Shown: piece after piece, positions 1-8,471 of the stretch
Layout: each line of letters starts with the position of its first letter
How positions within the stretch are numbered: the stretch's first letter is position 1
From: Desulfosarcina sp.
GTDB lineage: Bacteria > Desulfobacterota > Desulfobacteria > Desulfobacterales > Desulfosarcinaceae
Reading direction: 5' to 3'
Assembly (NCBI GenBank): GCA_014237405.1
Contig: JABZFO010000079.1
Span: 1-32,637 of the forward strand
DNA: 32,637 bases
The notes under the pieces: generated by a model
What the model saw: only the letters and a program-made list of their open reading frames with translations
The model's database searches: none
What the model was told of the DNA's origin: nothing
Position numbers and translations under genes: made by a program

Positions 1-176
1 AATTGCTTGTTATTATTGCAAGTGAGTATACCATGCCGATCCTCAAATATCAACCATATTTACAATATATTTAGCTGGTTATGCTGTTTTTAGGTCTCTT
101 AAGTTAATGACATTGATTTCCAAATAAAAAGATGTTGACAGAAATAGTCATGCATGTGATATCTAACGATAGTTAT

Positions 177-190
177 ATAACATATGTTAT
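177..190. promoter_or_regulatory. 14-bp perfect palindrome upstream of the TetR-type gene
   Basis: ATAACATATGTTAT reads identically on both strands. It lies in the AT-rich 380-bp leader that precedes the TetR-type regulator. TetR proteins bind as dimers to palindromes of about this size, often in their own promoter, so autoregulation is possible. That link is inference; AT-rich DNA produces chance palindromes. Apart from this, I see no gene in 1-380. Confidence 0.25.
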
Positions 191-380
191 GTGAAGAAGA
201 TGCCCGATACAAAAAAAATACGGGCCTACAACCAAAAATAGGTAGATTCTTATAGCGCCTTGATAATCGGATCGTTACCGGAGTGAGCCAATTTGCATCG
301 AAAAAGGTGCAACCAACATAAATCATGCCCAATATGGTGCGGCTACCTTTTTATTGGATATAGATCCGAAAAAAAATATT

Positions 381-962
381 ATGCCACCAAATACCAAATT
401 TACATCGAATCGTATTATTGAGACAGCATTTAACATTGTCCGTAGACATGGTTGGCAACATTTGTCAGCGCGTTCAATTGCAAAAGCGCTGAGGTCATCT
501 ACGAACCCAATTTATTTTCATTTAAAATCCATGAATAACATCCAGGATGTTGTAATGAAAAAAGCGATAGATCTCTGTCTTGATTATGTAAAAACTGACA
601 GAACCGGTGACAGATGGATTGATCAGGGGGTCGGCTACGCGTTGTTCGCCAGAGACGAGAAGCGCCTTTTCAGAAGCATCAATGACGAAAATTACCAATC
701 GTTGAGAGAGAAATATGAAACTTATTTCTGGAATGAACTTGATCGCCATATATCCGATTATCCGCCTTTTCGTGGATTAGAGCCTCAGCTGCAAGAGAAA
801 ATCAGGCGTGCCAGATCAATATTTAGCTACGGGCTGGCATTCATGATAAGTGGATCAGTAGAATACAAAATGATGCAAACTGAAAAACAAATTATCGACC
901 TCATACAAGTTGCATCAGACTCCCTTTTCAAAGGAATCAAAGATGAATATGGAATTAAATGA
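381..962 (+). CDS. TetR/AcrR-family transcriptional regulator
   Basis: A 193-residue one-domain-plus-ligand-domain regulator. The N-terminal ~55 residues follow the TetR DNA-binding pattern: a first helix (RIIETAFNIVRRHGW), then LSARSIAKAL, then the recognition helix and the typical 'PIYFHLKSM' segment where families have xxIYxHFxSK. The rest is a helical ligand/dimerisation domain with no recognisable effector signature. I chose the ATG at 381 because MPPNTKFTSNRII resembles the usual family start; a TTG at 354 in the same frame would add nine residues, and neither has a clear ribosome binding site. The gene is markedly AT-richer than the genes to its right, as is the lipoprotein gene that follows 91 bp later, so both may be acquired. 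Target genes cannot be inferred. Confidence 0.8.
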   Translation: MPPNTKFTSNRIIETAFNIVRRHGWQHLSARSIAKALRSSTNPIYFHLKSMNNIQDVVMKKAIDLCLDYVKTDRTGDRWIDQGVGYALFARDEKRLFRSINDENYQSLREKYETYFWNELDRHISDYPPFRGLEPQLQEKIRRARSIFSYGLAFMISGSVEYKMMQTEKQIIDLIQVASDSLFKGIKDEYGIK

Positions 963-1053
963 AATTGAATAGAATCAGTTTCACGATAATTCTATAGGAA
1001 ATAATTGATTGTCTTCCCCTTCACATAGTTCATAAGTAAGGGATATTACCATT

Positions 1054-1431
1054 ATGGAAAAAGCTATTTTTATACTGATTTTGCTATTATCTATGCCAAT
1101 ATTATTCGCTTGTTCAAATAATGATCTCACTGAACAACAAATCTTTGAAATTTTAAAAAATGACTCTGTCATTGCAAAAAATGATTTCTTGGAATTAAGA
1201 ACCGTGTCAATAAAATCTTCCTTGTGGGCGGATAACAAATTTAGAGCACGATTACAGATTGATTTCTTAAACAATCAAGAGACCGCAAAATGGAGCGGAA
1301 AAGGTAAGAAAGATTTCATTCCTTTCGGTATGAAAATAGTTAAGGGTATGAACTCGGTTGAAGTAACCGCAACCTTTTCCGTGTCTTATGCCGGTGATGG
1401 GTCATGGTATATAGAAAGCTTTTCATTTTAG
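1054..1431 (+). CDS. small putative lipoprotein, unknown function
   Basis: A 125-residue protein with a lysine near the N-terminus, a hydrophobic stretch (residues 5-18) and a lipobox LFAC ending at Cys20. It should therefore be cleaved and lipidated at Cys20 and anchored to a membrane face. The mature part of ~105 residues is mixed polar; it ends with alternating beta-like segments (VEVTATFSVSYAGDGSWYIE), resembling small DUF4878/NTF2-like lipoproteins, but I do not recognise a family. An AAGGGAT stretch about 11 nt before the ATG may serve as a weak ribosome binding site. The low GC content matches the preceding TetR gene and not the rest of the window. Confidence 0.65.
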   Translation: MEKAIFILILLLSMPILFACSNNDLTEQQIFEILKNDSVIAKNDFLELRTVSIKSSLWADNKFRARLQIDFLNNQETAKWSGKGKKDFIPFGMKIVKGMNSVEVTATFSVSYAGDGSWYIESFSF

Positions 1432-1446
1432 TATCATGAAAAGGGA

Positions 1447-1645
1447 TCAACCTTCGCGGATCTGTTCCTGATTCTCCTTTTTAAATCCCGAATCCAGCGG
1501 GTACATACCGCCGTCCAGGCCGGTGAGCAGCCACTTGATGCCGTGGGAAACCCCACACGGCGAGGGACAGAAACAGTAGCAAACCGACGCTAGCCAGAAG
1601 CTTGAGCAGCAGGCTCTTGTGAATGATGGCCTTCAGTGACGGCAT
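1447..1645 (-). pseudogene. small membrane protein gene with a frameshift
   Basis: Read on the minus strand, an ATG at 1645 is preceded by a GGAAG ribosome binding site. It encodes MPSLKAIIHKSLLLKLL followed by a strongly hydrophobic segment (LLLFLSLAVWG). After a GGGGTTTCCC tract near 1547-1556 the frame breaks, and a one-base shift restores a sensible continuation (SHGIKWLLTGLDGG, then MYPLDSGFKKENQEQIREG and a TGA at 1447-1449). The two parts join into one ~66-residue protein with a single N-terminal membrane helix and a charged tail. The family is not recognised. The total of 199 nt is not a multiple of three, so this is either a recent pseudogene or a sequencing error in the homopolymer-rich tract. 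Confidence 0.5.
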
Positions 1646-1848
1646 GGTATTCTTCCGTTGGGGTTGTCGGAAAACAGGGATTCATCAGAGTGCTGGAAAA
1701 ACTTGGGAAACGATATCTGAAAAGCCCTCACGGGTCAACACAGGGGATGCCCTCTCGCCGGGCAATTGCTTGTCACATGCCTTTGGAATCGAAACCGGGC
1801 AAAATAAATTCGTTCATTCACATGCTGTATGAAATTCAGCTTTTATTC

Positions 1849-1878
1849 TTGACATTAATCCTTGTTTTTCTCTATTGT
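1849..1878 (+). promoter_or_regulatory. candidate sigma-70-type promoter for the acyl-CoA synthetase gene
   Basis: A perfect TTGACA (1849-1854) is followed after 18 bp by TATTGT (1873-1878), a 4/6 match to the -10 consensus. It lies about 175 bp before the synthetase start codon in an otherwise gene-free stretch (1646-2052). I see nothing else convincing in that stretch. The call rests on consensus similarity only. Confidence 0.3.
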
Positions 1879-2052
1879 TTCCTGACGGTTCCAACTGTTC
1901 CCCACCGAGGAGGCTACCGGATGCTCACAGTCGGCTATCCCCGAAACCGCGATATCCGGAAAAGCCTCGGAACACATGAAACCGGGATATTGCGATCACC
2001 ATGCAACGGTGTTTCTCTTCTATTTTCTTAACCAACGGCACAAGGAGGCCAC

Positions 2053-3960
2053 ATGACCAATCCCTACGAAGCGGCATTTGAGCAGTCGATTAACGATCCG
2101 GATGGATTCTGGGCAAAGGCGGCAGAGGACTGCCACTGGTACAAGCGGTGGGACAAGGTGCTTGACGACAGCAACAAGCCCTTTTACCGGTGGTTTACCG
2201 GCGGAGAGATCAACACCTGTTACAACGCCCTGGACTACCACATCGACCAGGGCCGGGGGGATCAGCTGGCCCTGATCTACGACAGTCCGGTCACCGACAC
2301 CATCAAGAAGTACACCTACACCCAGCTTCGTGACGAGGTAGCCACCTTTGCCGGGGTACTTAAGGCCCAGGGGGTGGAAAAGGGCGACCGGGTGCTGATC
2401 TACATGCCCATGATCGCCGAAGCGGCCATAGCCATGCTGGCCTGCGCGCGCATCGGGGCGGTGCATTCGGTGGTGTTTGGCGGGTTTGCGGCCAAGGAGC
2501 TGGCCACCCGCATCAACGACGCCAAACCCAAGGTGATCGTGACGGCGTCGTGCGGCATCGAGGTAAAAAAAATAATCGCCTACAAGCCGCTGCTGGATGC
2601 GGCCATCGACATGAGCGACGCCAAACCGGACAAGTGCATCATCTTGCAGCGTCCCATGGAAAAGGCACCCATGATCGACGGCCGGGATGTGGACTGGGTT
2701 GAGGCCATGGCGACTGCATCACCGGCGGATTGCGTACCGGTGGCGGCCACCGATCCGCTGTACATCCTGTACACCTCAGGCACCACCGGCGTGCCCAAGG
2801 GCGTGGTGCGTGACAACGGCGGCCATGTGGTTGCCCTGAAGTGGAGCATGAAGAACATCTACAACATGGACCCGGGCGATGTGTACTGGGCTGCCTCCGA
2901 TGTGGGCTGGGTGGTCGGCCACAGCTACATCGTCTACGGCCCGCTGTTCAAGGGCTGCACTACCATCCTGTTCGAGGGTAAACCCGTGGGTACGCCGGAT
3001 GCCGGTGTGTTCTGGCGGGTGATCTCCGACCACAAGGTCAATGCCATGTTTACGGCGCCCACGGCTTTTCGGGCCATCAAACGCGAGGATCCCAATGCCG
3101 AGCTGATGAAAAAGTACGACCTGTCCAACTTCAAAACCCTGTTTTTGGCCGGCGAGCGCCTCGACCCCAACACCTTGCACTGGGCCGAAGATGCCCTGAA
3201 GGTGCCGGTGGTGGATCATTGGTGGCAGACGGAGACCGGTTGGGCCATCTGCGCCAACTGCATGGGCGTGCATGTGTTTGAGGTGAAAGAGGGCTCTCCC
3301 ACCAAGCCGGCGCCGGGGTGGAATCTGAAGGTGGTGGACGCCAACAACCAGGAGGTGGCCACGGGCGAGATCGGTGCGCTGGTGGTGAAGCTGCCGCTGC
3401 CGCCGGGCTCGCTGCCTACCTTGTGGGAGAACGACGCGCGGTATGTGGAGTCCTACCTGGAGGAGTTTCCCGGGTACTACAAGACCGCCGATGCGGGCTT
3501 TATCGATGAGGACGGCTACGCCTTTGTTATGAGCCGCACGGACGACATCATCAACGTGGCGGGCCACCGGCTCTCCACGGGTGCCATGGAGGAGGTACTG
3601 TCCGACCATCCGGAGGTGGCCGAGTGTGCGGTGCTGGGGGTGGAAGACAGCCTCAAGGGCCAGGTGCCGGTGGGGTTCGTGGTACTAAAAGCCGGGGTGA
3701 CCAAAGCCGAAGACGAGATCGTCAAGGAAGTGATCCAGATGGTCCGCGATCGCATCGGCCCGGTGGCGGCGTTCAAGACGGCCACGGTGGTCACGCGCCT
3801 TCCCAAGACCCGGTCGGGCAAGATCCTTCGGGGAACGATCCAGAAGATCGCCGACAACGAGGAGTACAATGTGCCGGCCACCATCGACGATCCGTCCATC
3901 CTGGGCGAGATGGAAGAGGCTCTCAAAGGCATCGGGTATGCTGGAGCAAGGAAGTCCTGA
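2053..3960 (+). CDS. prpE: propionyl-CoA/acetyl-CoA synthetase (AMP-forming)
   Basis: A 635-residue acyl-adenylate-forming enzyme that activates a short-chain fatty acid with ATP and CoA to acyl-CoA, AMP and PPi in the cytoplasm. Visible signatures are the phosphate-binding loop YTSGTTGVPKG (~residue 240), WWQTETGW (~390), the hinge/A8 motif SRTDDIINVAGHR (~490-505) and the C-terminal catalytic lysine in RSGKILRG (~590), the usual site of acetyl-lysine control. The length and the EFPGYYKTADAG segment fit the PrpE/ACSS3 subgroup better than classical Acs (~650 residues), so propionate is my preferred substrate. A strong AAGGAGG sits 8 nt before the ATG. It stands alone, with a promoter-like site upstream and a terminator just downstream. 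In a sulfate reducer it would assimilate or oxidise acetate or propionate. Substrate preference cannot be decided from sequence alone. Confidence 0.9.
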   Translation: MTNPYEAAFEQSINDPDGFWAKAAEDCHWYKRWDKVLDDSNKPFYRWFTGGEINTCYNALDYHIDQGRGDQLALIYDSPVTDTIKKYTYTQLRDEVATFAGVLKAQGVEKGDRVLIYMPMIAEAAIAMLACARIGAVHSVVFGGFAAKELATRINDAKPKVIVTASCGIEVKKIIAYKPLLDAAIDMSDAKPDKCIILQRPMEKAPMIDGRDVDWVEAMATASPADCVPVAATDPLYILYTSGTTGVPKGVVRDNGGHVVALKWSMKNIYNMDPGDVYWAASDVGWVVGHSYIVYGPLFKGCTTILFEGKPVGTPDAGVFWRVISDHKVNAMFTAPTAFRAIKREDPNAELMKKYDLSNFKTLFLAGERLDPNTLHWAEDALKVPVVDHWWQTETGWAICANCMGVHVFEVKEGSPTKPAPGWNLKVVDANNQEVATGEIGALVVKLPLPPGSLPTLWENDARYVESYLEEFPGYYKTADAGFIDEDGYAFVMSRTDDIINVAGHRLSTGAMEEVLSDHPEVAECAVLGVEDSLKGQVPVGFVVLKAGVTKAEDEIVKEVIQMVRDRIGPVAAFKTATVVTRLPKTRSGKILRGTIQKIADNEEYNVPATIDDPSILGEMEEALKGIGYAGARKS

Positions 3961-3992
3961 CGGCTAATCGGTGCATAAAACCTTAAATAAAA

Positions 3993-4034
3993 CGCCGGGT
4001 GCTTCTGTCAAAGAAGCCCCGGCGATTTTCTTTG
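3993..4034 (+). terminator. rho-independent terminator after prpE
   Basis: CGCCGGG (3993-3999) and GCTTCT (4001-4006) pair with AGAAGC and CCCGGCG (4012-4024), with one bulged T and a GTCAA loop. A T-rich run (ATTTTCTTTG) follows. It begins 33 bp after the prpE stop and separates it from the convergent signalling gene. Confidence 0.8.
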
Positions 4035-4074
4035 TCTCAGGGGGGGATTAACCGTATTCGATTGATTTCGACAG

Positions 4075-5745
4075 TCAGCTTTCTCCGTTGTTTTTCAACC
4101 TAACGACCTGATCCCTCCCCTGGCTTTTGGCCTGGTACAGGGCCTTGTCGGCCAGGTCCACCAGCTGCTTGCCGGTGCCTTCGCCGCCAGCTGGCCGCGC
4201 AGCGACACCGACACTGGTCGTGATGTGAAGGGTCAGATTCTCGTAGGTGAATTCGTGATTCTTTACCCGCTCCCGAAAACGCTCACACAGGGCTACGGCC
4301 TTTTCCAAAGGCGTATCGGGGAGAATCACGGCAAACTCCTCGCCGCCATAACGGCAGCCCACATCATATTTGCGGATACCGTCGTCCAGCAGCCGCCCGA
4401 ACTCCCGGAGTACCCGGTCCCCGCACAGATGGCCGTGGGTATCGTTGACCCGCTTGAAATGGTCCAGGTCGATCATGCACAGCGCCAGGCCGTGACCGTA
4501 CCGCTGAGCACCGGATATTTCCCGCTCCAGTGCTTCCTGAAAATAGCGCCGGTTGAACATGCCGGTCAGCTCATCGCGCACGGACATCTCTGCCAGTTTC
4601 TCCTGTGCCATGCGCATCTCCCGTTTTAACCCGGCCTTTTCCAGGGCATTGGAGATGATGCGTAACAGCACTTTGCCGCTCACCTTGGCCTTGGGCAGAT
4701 AGTCGCAGGCCCCGGCCTGGATGATCCGGGAGGCGATGAGCTCGTTACCCTGGCCGGTAATGACCACTACCTGCGTCTCCATTCCTTTGCTGTTGATGGC
4801 TTCAAGAAAGTCCAGGCCGGTGCCGTCGGGGAGCAGGTAATCCATAAAAATGAGATCGAAACACTCATTTTCCAGGCGATCGAAAGCTTCCCCGATGGAT
4901 TTCACCCGGGTCAGCTTCAGCTGACGGTGATCCTGCAGGATCTGTTTGACTTTGGCGAAGTCCTCATCCTTGTCCTCAATGGAGAGGATGGAGACCTGCT
5001 GGTCTAGTTTGAGGATGGTTTTTCCGCCGGCGTAAGTCCTGGGCTCGTCGTGTCGAAGGGTCTGGATCTTCTTGACAATGTCGGAGATACGATTGGCGGC
5101 CGCGGTGATTTTACTCACCCGGTCGGCCAGGTGTGCCGGGATGTCGCCGTCCATTTCCATCAGTTGAACATTTCCCATCAGAACCATCAACGGCTGGCTA
5201 AGCTCGTGGGCCGTGGTGCCGGCCATCTGAAGCAGAACTTTCAGGCGCTCCTCCTCGATCACCGATTTCTGCTGTTCCCGAATCTGCCGGTTGACGGCTT
5301 CCAGCTCCGCCACCGCACGGCTCAATTCCGCATTGTTCTGCTGAAGTTTTTTGCGCTGCTGAAACAATTTAACGAAGACATTAACCTTACTTCTCAGGAT
5401 CAGGGGGTCCAGCGGTTTGAACAGGTAGTCTACCCCACCCTTCTCATAGCCGGTAAAGACGTGGGTCTCTTCCTTGCTGATGGCCGTGAGGAAAATGATG
5501 GGGATATGGCGGGTTTTTTCGCTGCCCCGCATCAGTTCCGCCACTTCGAAGCCGTCCATGCCCGGCATCTGTACATCCATGAGAATCAAGGCGAAGGTGT
5601 GCTTCAGCACCAGGCCCAGTGCCTCGTTGCCGGACGTGGCGGTTACGATGGACAGCTCCGGCTGCTCAAGGACTCCTTCGATGGCCATGAGATTCTCAGG
5701 CCTGTCGTCCACGACCAGGATTTTTATTTTTTCATCTGTCGGCAT
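4075..5745 (-). CDS. response regulator with REC-DHp-REC-GGDEF architecture (diguanylate cyclase)
   Basis: A 556-residue cytoplasmic signalling protein. Residues 5-125 are a receiver domain (acidic DD13-14, phospho-acceptor Asp57 in LILMDVQMPGMDG, Lys110). A coiled coil (~125-170) leads into a HisKA-like dimerisation helix with His180 in AHELSQP, but no ATPase domain follows. Residues 250-370 form a second, more divergent receiver (Asp302 in IFMDYLLPDGTG). Residues 385-556 are a GGDEF domain with an active-type GGEEF signature (467-471) and an RxxD inhibitory site (458-461) five residues before it. It should make cyclic di-GMP with product inhibition. It lies 92 bp downstream of, and is probably co-transcribed with, the hybrid kinase, which could phosphorylate one or both receivers. 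The orphan DHp helix may serve as a phosphorelay or dimerisation module. Confidence 0.88.
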   Translation of the reverse strand: MPTDEKIKILVVDDRPENLMAIEGVLEQPELSIVTATSGNEALGLVLKHTFALILMDVQMPGMDGFEVAELMRGSEKTRHIPIIFLTAISKEETHVFTGYEKGGVDYLFKPLDPLILRSKVNVFVKLFQQRKKLQQNNAELSRAVAELEAVNRQIREQQKSVIEEERLKVLLQMAGTTAHELSQPLMVLMGNVQLMEMDGDIPAHLADRVSKITAAANRISDIVKKIQTLRHDEPRTYAGGKTILKLDQQVSILSIEDKDEDFAKVKQILQDHRQLKLTRVKSIGEAFDRLENECFDLIFMDYLLPDGTGLDFLEAINSKGMETQVVVITGQGNELIASRIIQAGACDYLPKAKVSGKVLLRIISNALEKAGLKREMRMAQEKLAEMSVRDELTGMFNRRYFQEALEREISGAQRYGHGLALCMIDLDHFKRVNDTHGHLCGDRVLREFGRLLDDGIRKYDVGCRYGGEEFAVILPDTPLEKAVALCERFRERVKNHEFTYENLTLHITTSVGVAARPAGGEGTGKQLVDLADKALYQAKSQGRDQVVRLKNNGES

Positions 5746-5785
5746 GAGTTGCGTCCAGCGGATTCGTCGGGTGGAAGGTTAGGGC

Positions 5786-5833
5786 CTGTTCAAAAATAAC
5801 TGGCACCATCTTGCACCACTTATTTTCGGACAG
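5786..5833. repeat. 18-bp imperfect inverted repeat between the two signalling genes
   Basis: CTGTTCAAAAATAACTGG (5786-5803) and CCACTTATTTTCGGACAG (5816-5833) are inverted copies matching at 15 of 18 positions around a 12-nt centre. The element starts 5 bp after the hybrid kinase stop codon in the minus-strand reading direction. No T-run follows it, so it does not look like an intrinsic terminator. It could be an mRNA-stabilising hairpin or a relic with insertion-sequence-like ends. Confidence 0.5.
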
Positions 5834-5837
5834 ACAC

Positions 5838-8471
5838 TTACGCACCAATATGTGCCGGATCGACCAGTTGTGGGTCAAGCCAGATTTTCAGCATGGAAAT
5901 CAGTTTGTCCAAGTTCACCGGTTTGGCCAGGTAGTCATCGGCTCCAGCCTCGATACACTTGGCCCGGTCTCCTTTCATGGCTTTTGCCGTCAGGACAATA
6001 ATGGGAATGGCTCTGTAGCGGTCCCGGTTTCGAATCTCCCGTATGGCTTGGTAGCCGTCCACTTCGGATATCATGACATCCATAAGAACAAGATCAATGT
6101 CCGGAAAACCGTTCAGTTTGTCAAGACTTTCCTTGCCGGTCTTTTCGGTGAGCACCTTCGCTCCCTGGTCTTCCAGAACGCTGGAAACGGCAAATACCGT
6201 CCGCATGTCGTCATCCACCAGGAGTACTTTGCGTCCCTTTAACCCGGACTGCTGGTTGTCCATGGCCCGCAGCCGGTCACGATGGGCGTCGTCCAGCGCT
6301 TCGGGCGGCAGGTGAAGGCTCAAATTATCGACCCGGTGAAACGCCGCTTCCATCCCCTGGGACGCATTGGTCTCATCCACCGGGGGAGGCGGCTCAACCG
6401 TTTCGATGGACGTGGTTCTGAAAGTATCGGTCCGAATCACCGCCGGCTCCTTATCCGGCAGGGAGGTAATGGGAAGGTGAAGGGTAAACCGGCTGCCCTG
6501 CCCCTCTTTGCTTTCCATTGTAATCTCACCGCCCAGCAGTCGGGCCAGTTTCCGCGAGATGGAAAGGCCCAGGCCCGTCCCGCCAAACTTTCGTCGGGTG
6601 GAGCCGTCTACCTGCTGAAAGGCCTCAAACACTATCTGATGCTTGGCCGCCGGGATGCCGATTCCCGTATCCACAACACTGATGGCCAGGCACCCTTTGT
6701 CATGGCTGCTGCCGGCGCCCCGACAGATGACCCGTTCCCGGGAAACAGCGATTTCCAGGCGTATGGTTCCCTTGGTGGTAAACTTGAAGGCATTGGAGAG
6801 AAAATTCTTGACGATCTGTTCGATGCGCTTGCGGTCGGTGATCAGTCGCTCCGGTACGTCCGGTGCCACATGGATGGTAAACGCGAAACCGTTTTGCTCG
6901 GCCAGAGGAGCAAAGCTCACCTGCATGGCGTCGGCAATGGATTGGATTCGTACCGATTGAAACGCCACCTCCATTTTTCCCGATTCCACTTTGGCCAGAT
7001 CCAGGACTTCGTTGATTAGATTGAGCAGTTCTTCACCGGCGGAATGAATGGTTTGGGTGAACTCGGATTGCCTGGCGGTTAAGGTCTTTTCCTTGTTTTC
7101 CAGAAGCAGCCGGGAGAGCAGCAGAATGCTGTTGAGCGGCGTTCTGAGCTCATGGGACATGTTGGCCATGAATTCCGTTTTGTAGCGGCTGGAGGCCTCC
7201 AGTTGCCGGGCCTTTTCTGCCAGCTCCCTGTGGGTTGTTTCCAGCTCGGTGTTTTGTCTCTCCATGTCCAATTTCTGCGCTTCCAGGATGGCCATATGGG
7301 CTTCCAGATCCGCGGCGTTTTTTACCATCTGCGCATTGGCAGCCTTCAGTTCCAGCTGTTTCAGTTGAAGATTTTCTTCTGATGCCCTAAACGCCCTGCT
7401 CTGCGCAAGCAGTTCGCGGTTGCTTACCTCCAGCGCCGCTTCGCGTACCTTCAATTTTTTAGCCTGTTCCCGGGTTTGTTTCAGCAGGGCCTCCCCCTGC
7501 TGCCGGGTCAATGCAGCGTTGACGGTGACGGCAACGACCTCTGCTGCAGCCGCCACGAACCGGCAATCAAATTGACTGAACATACCCGCTTTTTCCAGCT
7601 CCAGAACCCCCTTGACCGTCTGTCGCAGCACTATCGGAACAGCGATTAGATTGGCCAGATCGGTTGTGGGAACGGGTGTCACCAACCCGCTGACCGTGTC
7701 CTTTTGAAAAGCGGTGATGGTTTTTCCCAGGGTCGCCTGCCCCACCCGCCCGTCTCCCGGGTAAAAGATCGGTTGAATCTGGTCGTTGGGATGGCCGGGA
7801 AATCGGCCGGCGCATTCCAGTCCCCCGTCGACATTCACGATAAAGAAGTCAGCCTGGCACAGATCGAGAAAGCCGGAAAGATATTCAAGGGTATTGAGGC
7901 AAAGCTCCCCGAGTTCCTGCTCGCCGCCGATCAACCGATGCAGGTTGGTCAGGCCGGACATGAACCGCCCCTGGATGTCATTTTCCGCCTTGATCGCTTT
8001 AAAGTGGCGAACCATACCGCCAAATGCCGCCGCCAGTTCGCCGATCTCGTTGTTGGCCGTCACATGAATGTCATGGTCGAACCGACCTTCTGCCACCATC
8101 CGCGTGCTTTCAGAAAGGTCGCGGATAGGTCCGACGATAATTCGCGCCAGGGCCGTAGACACCACCAGTACTCCCACGCCGGTCAGGATCAGCAGGGTGA
8201 CAATCATCGCTCGGAACCGATTGACGGCACCCAGTGCTGCTTCCGTTTCAATTTCCACGATCAGGGCATAAGGGATATTGCCCAGACGAAGCTCTGCGTA
8301 GGTGCCCATCACAAGGTTGCCGTCCGGCCCCGCATAAGTGAAAGGCACCGGCAGGGGCGACTCGGAATCGCCGCCAGGCCTGGGAACCGACTCCCGGCTC
8401 CATGGGCGCCCCCAGCATCTGATTGACGGTACTGACCAGTGTGCTGAAAAAAGAGACCGTGGTGCGTTCAC
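5838..8471 (-). CDS. hybrid sensor histidine kinase, main part (HAMP-GAF-HisKA-HATPase-REC)
   Basis: This frame carries all but the N-terminus of a membrane hybrid kinase of ~960 residues. In order: the end of an extracytoplasmic sensor region (FTYAGPDGNLVMG onward), a transmembrane helix (MIVTLLILTGVGVLVVSTALA), a HAMP linker, a GAF-like domain, a long coiled coil, HisKA with the phospho-acceptor His in FMANMSHELRTPLN, and an HATPase domain with the N-box NFLSNAFKF and G-boxes DTGIGIP and GGTGLGLS. A C-terminal receiver follows (VLLVDDDMRTV, Asp in VLMDVMISEVDGY, Lys in YLAKPVN). The first ~30 residues of this frame are out-of-frame nonsense: the true N-terminus lies in the neighbouring frame and joins near 8365-8390. 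The stop is at 5838. It should phosphorylate its own receiver and possibly the downstream REC-GGDEF protein. The ligand is unknown. Confidence 0.8.
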   Translation of the reverse strand: MNAPRSLFSAHWSVPSIRCWGRPWSRESVPRPGGDSESPLPVPFTYAGPDGNLVMGTYAELRLGNIPYALIVEIETEAALGAVNRFRAMIVTLLILTGVGVLVVSTALARIIVGPIRDLSESTRMVAEGRFDHDIHVTANNEIGELAAAFGGMVRHFKAIKAENDIQGRFMSGLTNLHRLIGGEQELGELCLNTLEYLSGFLDLCQADFFIVNVDGGLECAGRFPGHPNDQIQPIFYPGDGRVGQATLGKTITAFQKDTVSGLVTPVPTTDLANLIAVPIVLRQTVKGVLELEKAGMFSQFDCRFVAAAAEVVAVTVNAALTRQQGEALLKQTREQAKKLKVREAALEVSNRELLAQSRAFRASEENLQLKQLELKAANAQMVKNAADLEAHMAILEAQKLDMERQNTELETTHRELAEKARQLEASSRYKTEFMANMSHELRTPLNSILLLSRLLLENKEKTLTARQSEFTQTIHSAGEELLNLINEVLDLAKVESGKMEVAFQSVRIQSIADAMQVSFAPLAEQNGFAFTIHVAPDVPERLITDRKRIEQIVKNFLSNAFKFTTKGTIRLEIAVSRERVICRGAGSSHDKGCLAISVVDTGIGIPAAKHQIVFEAFQQVDGSTRRKFGGTGLGLSISRKLARLLGGEITMESKEGQGSRFTLHLPITSLPDKEPAVIRTDTFRTTSIETVEPPPPVDETNASQGMEAAFHRVDNLSLHLPPEALDDAHRDRLRAMDNQQSGLKGRKVLLVDDDMRTVFAVSSVLEDQGAKVLTEKTGKESLDKLNGFPDIDLVLMDVMISEVDGYQAIREIRNRDRYRAIPIIVLTAKAMKGDRAKCIEAGADDYLAKPVNLDKLISMLKIWLDPQLVDPAHIGA

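Noticed and set aside
1636-2031. Plus-strand open frame of 131 codons before prpE
   Set aside because: Its composition is not protein-like, it has no ribosome binding site, and it overlaps the start of the minus-strand small gene and promoter-like DNA.
2776-3609. Long minus-strand frame inside prpE
   Set aside because: It is a shadow of a GC-rich gene: rich in His, Arg and Gly, with no family resemblance.
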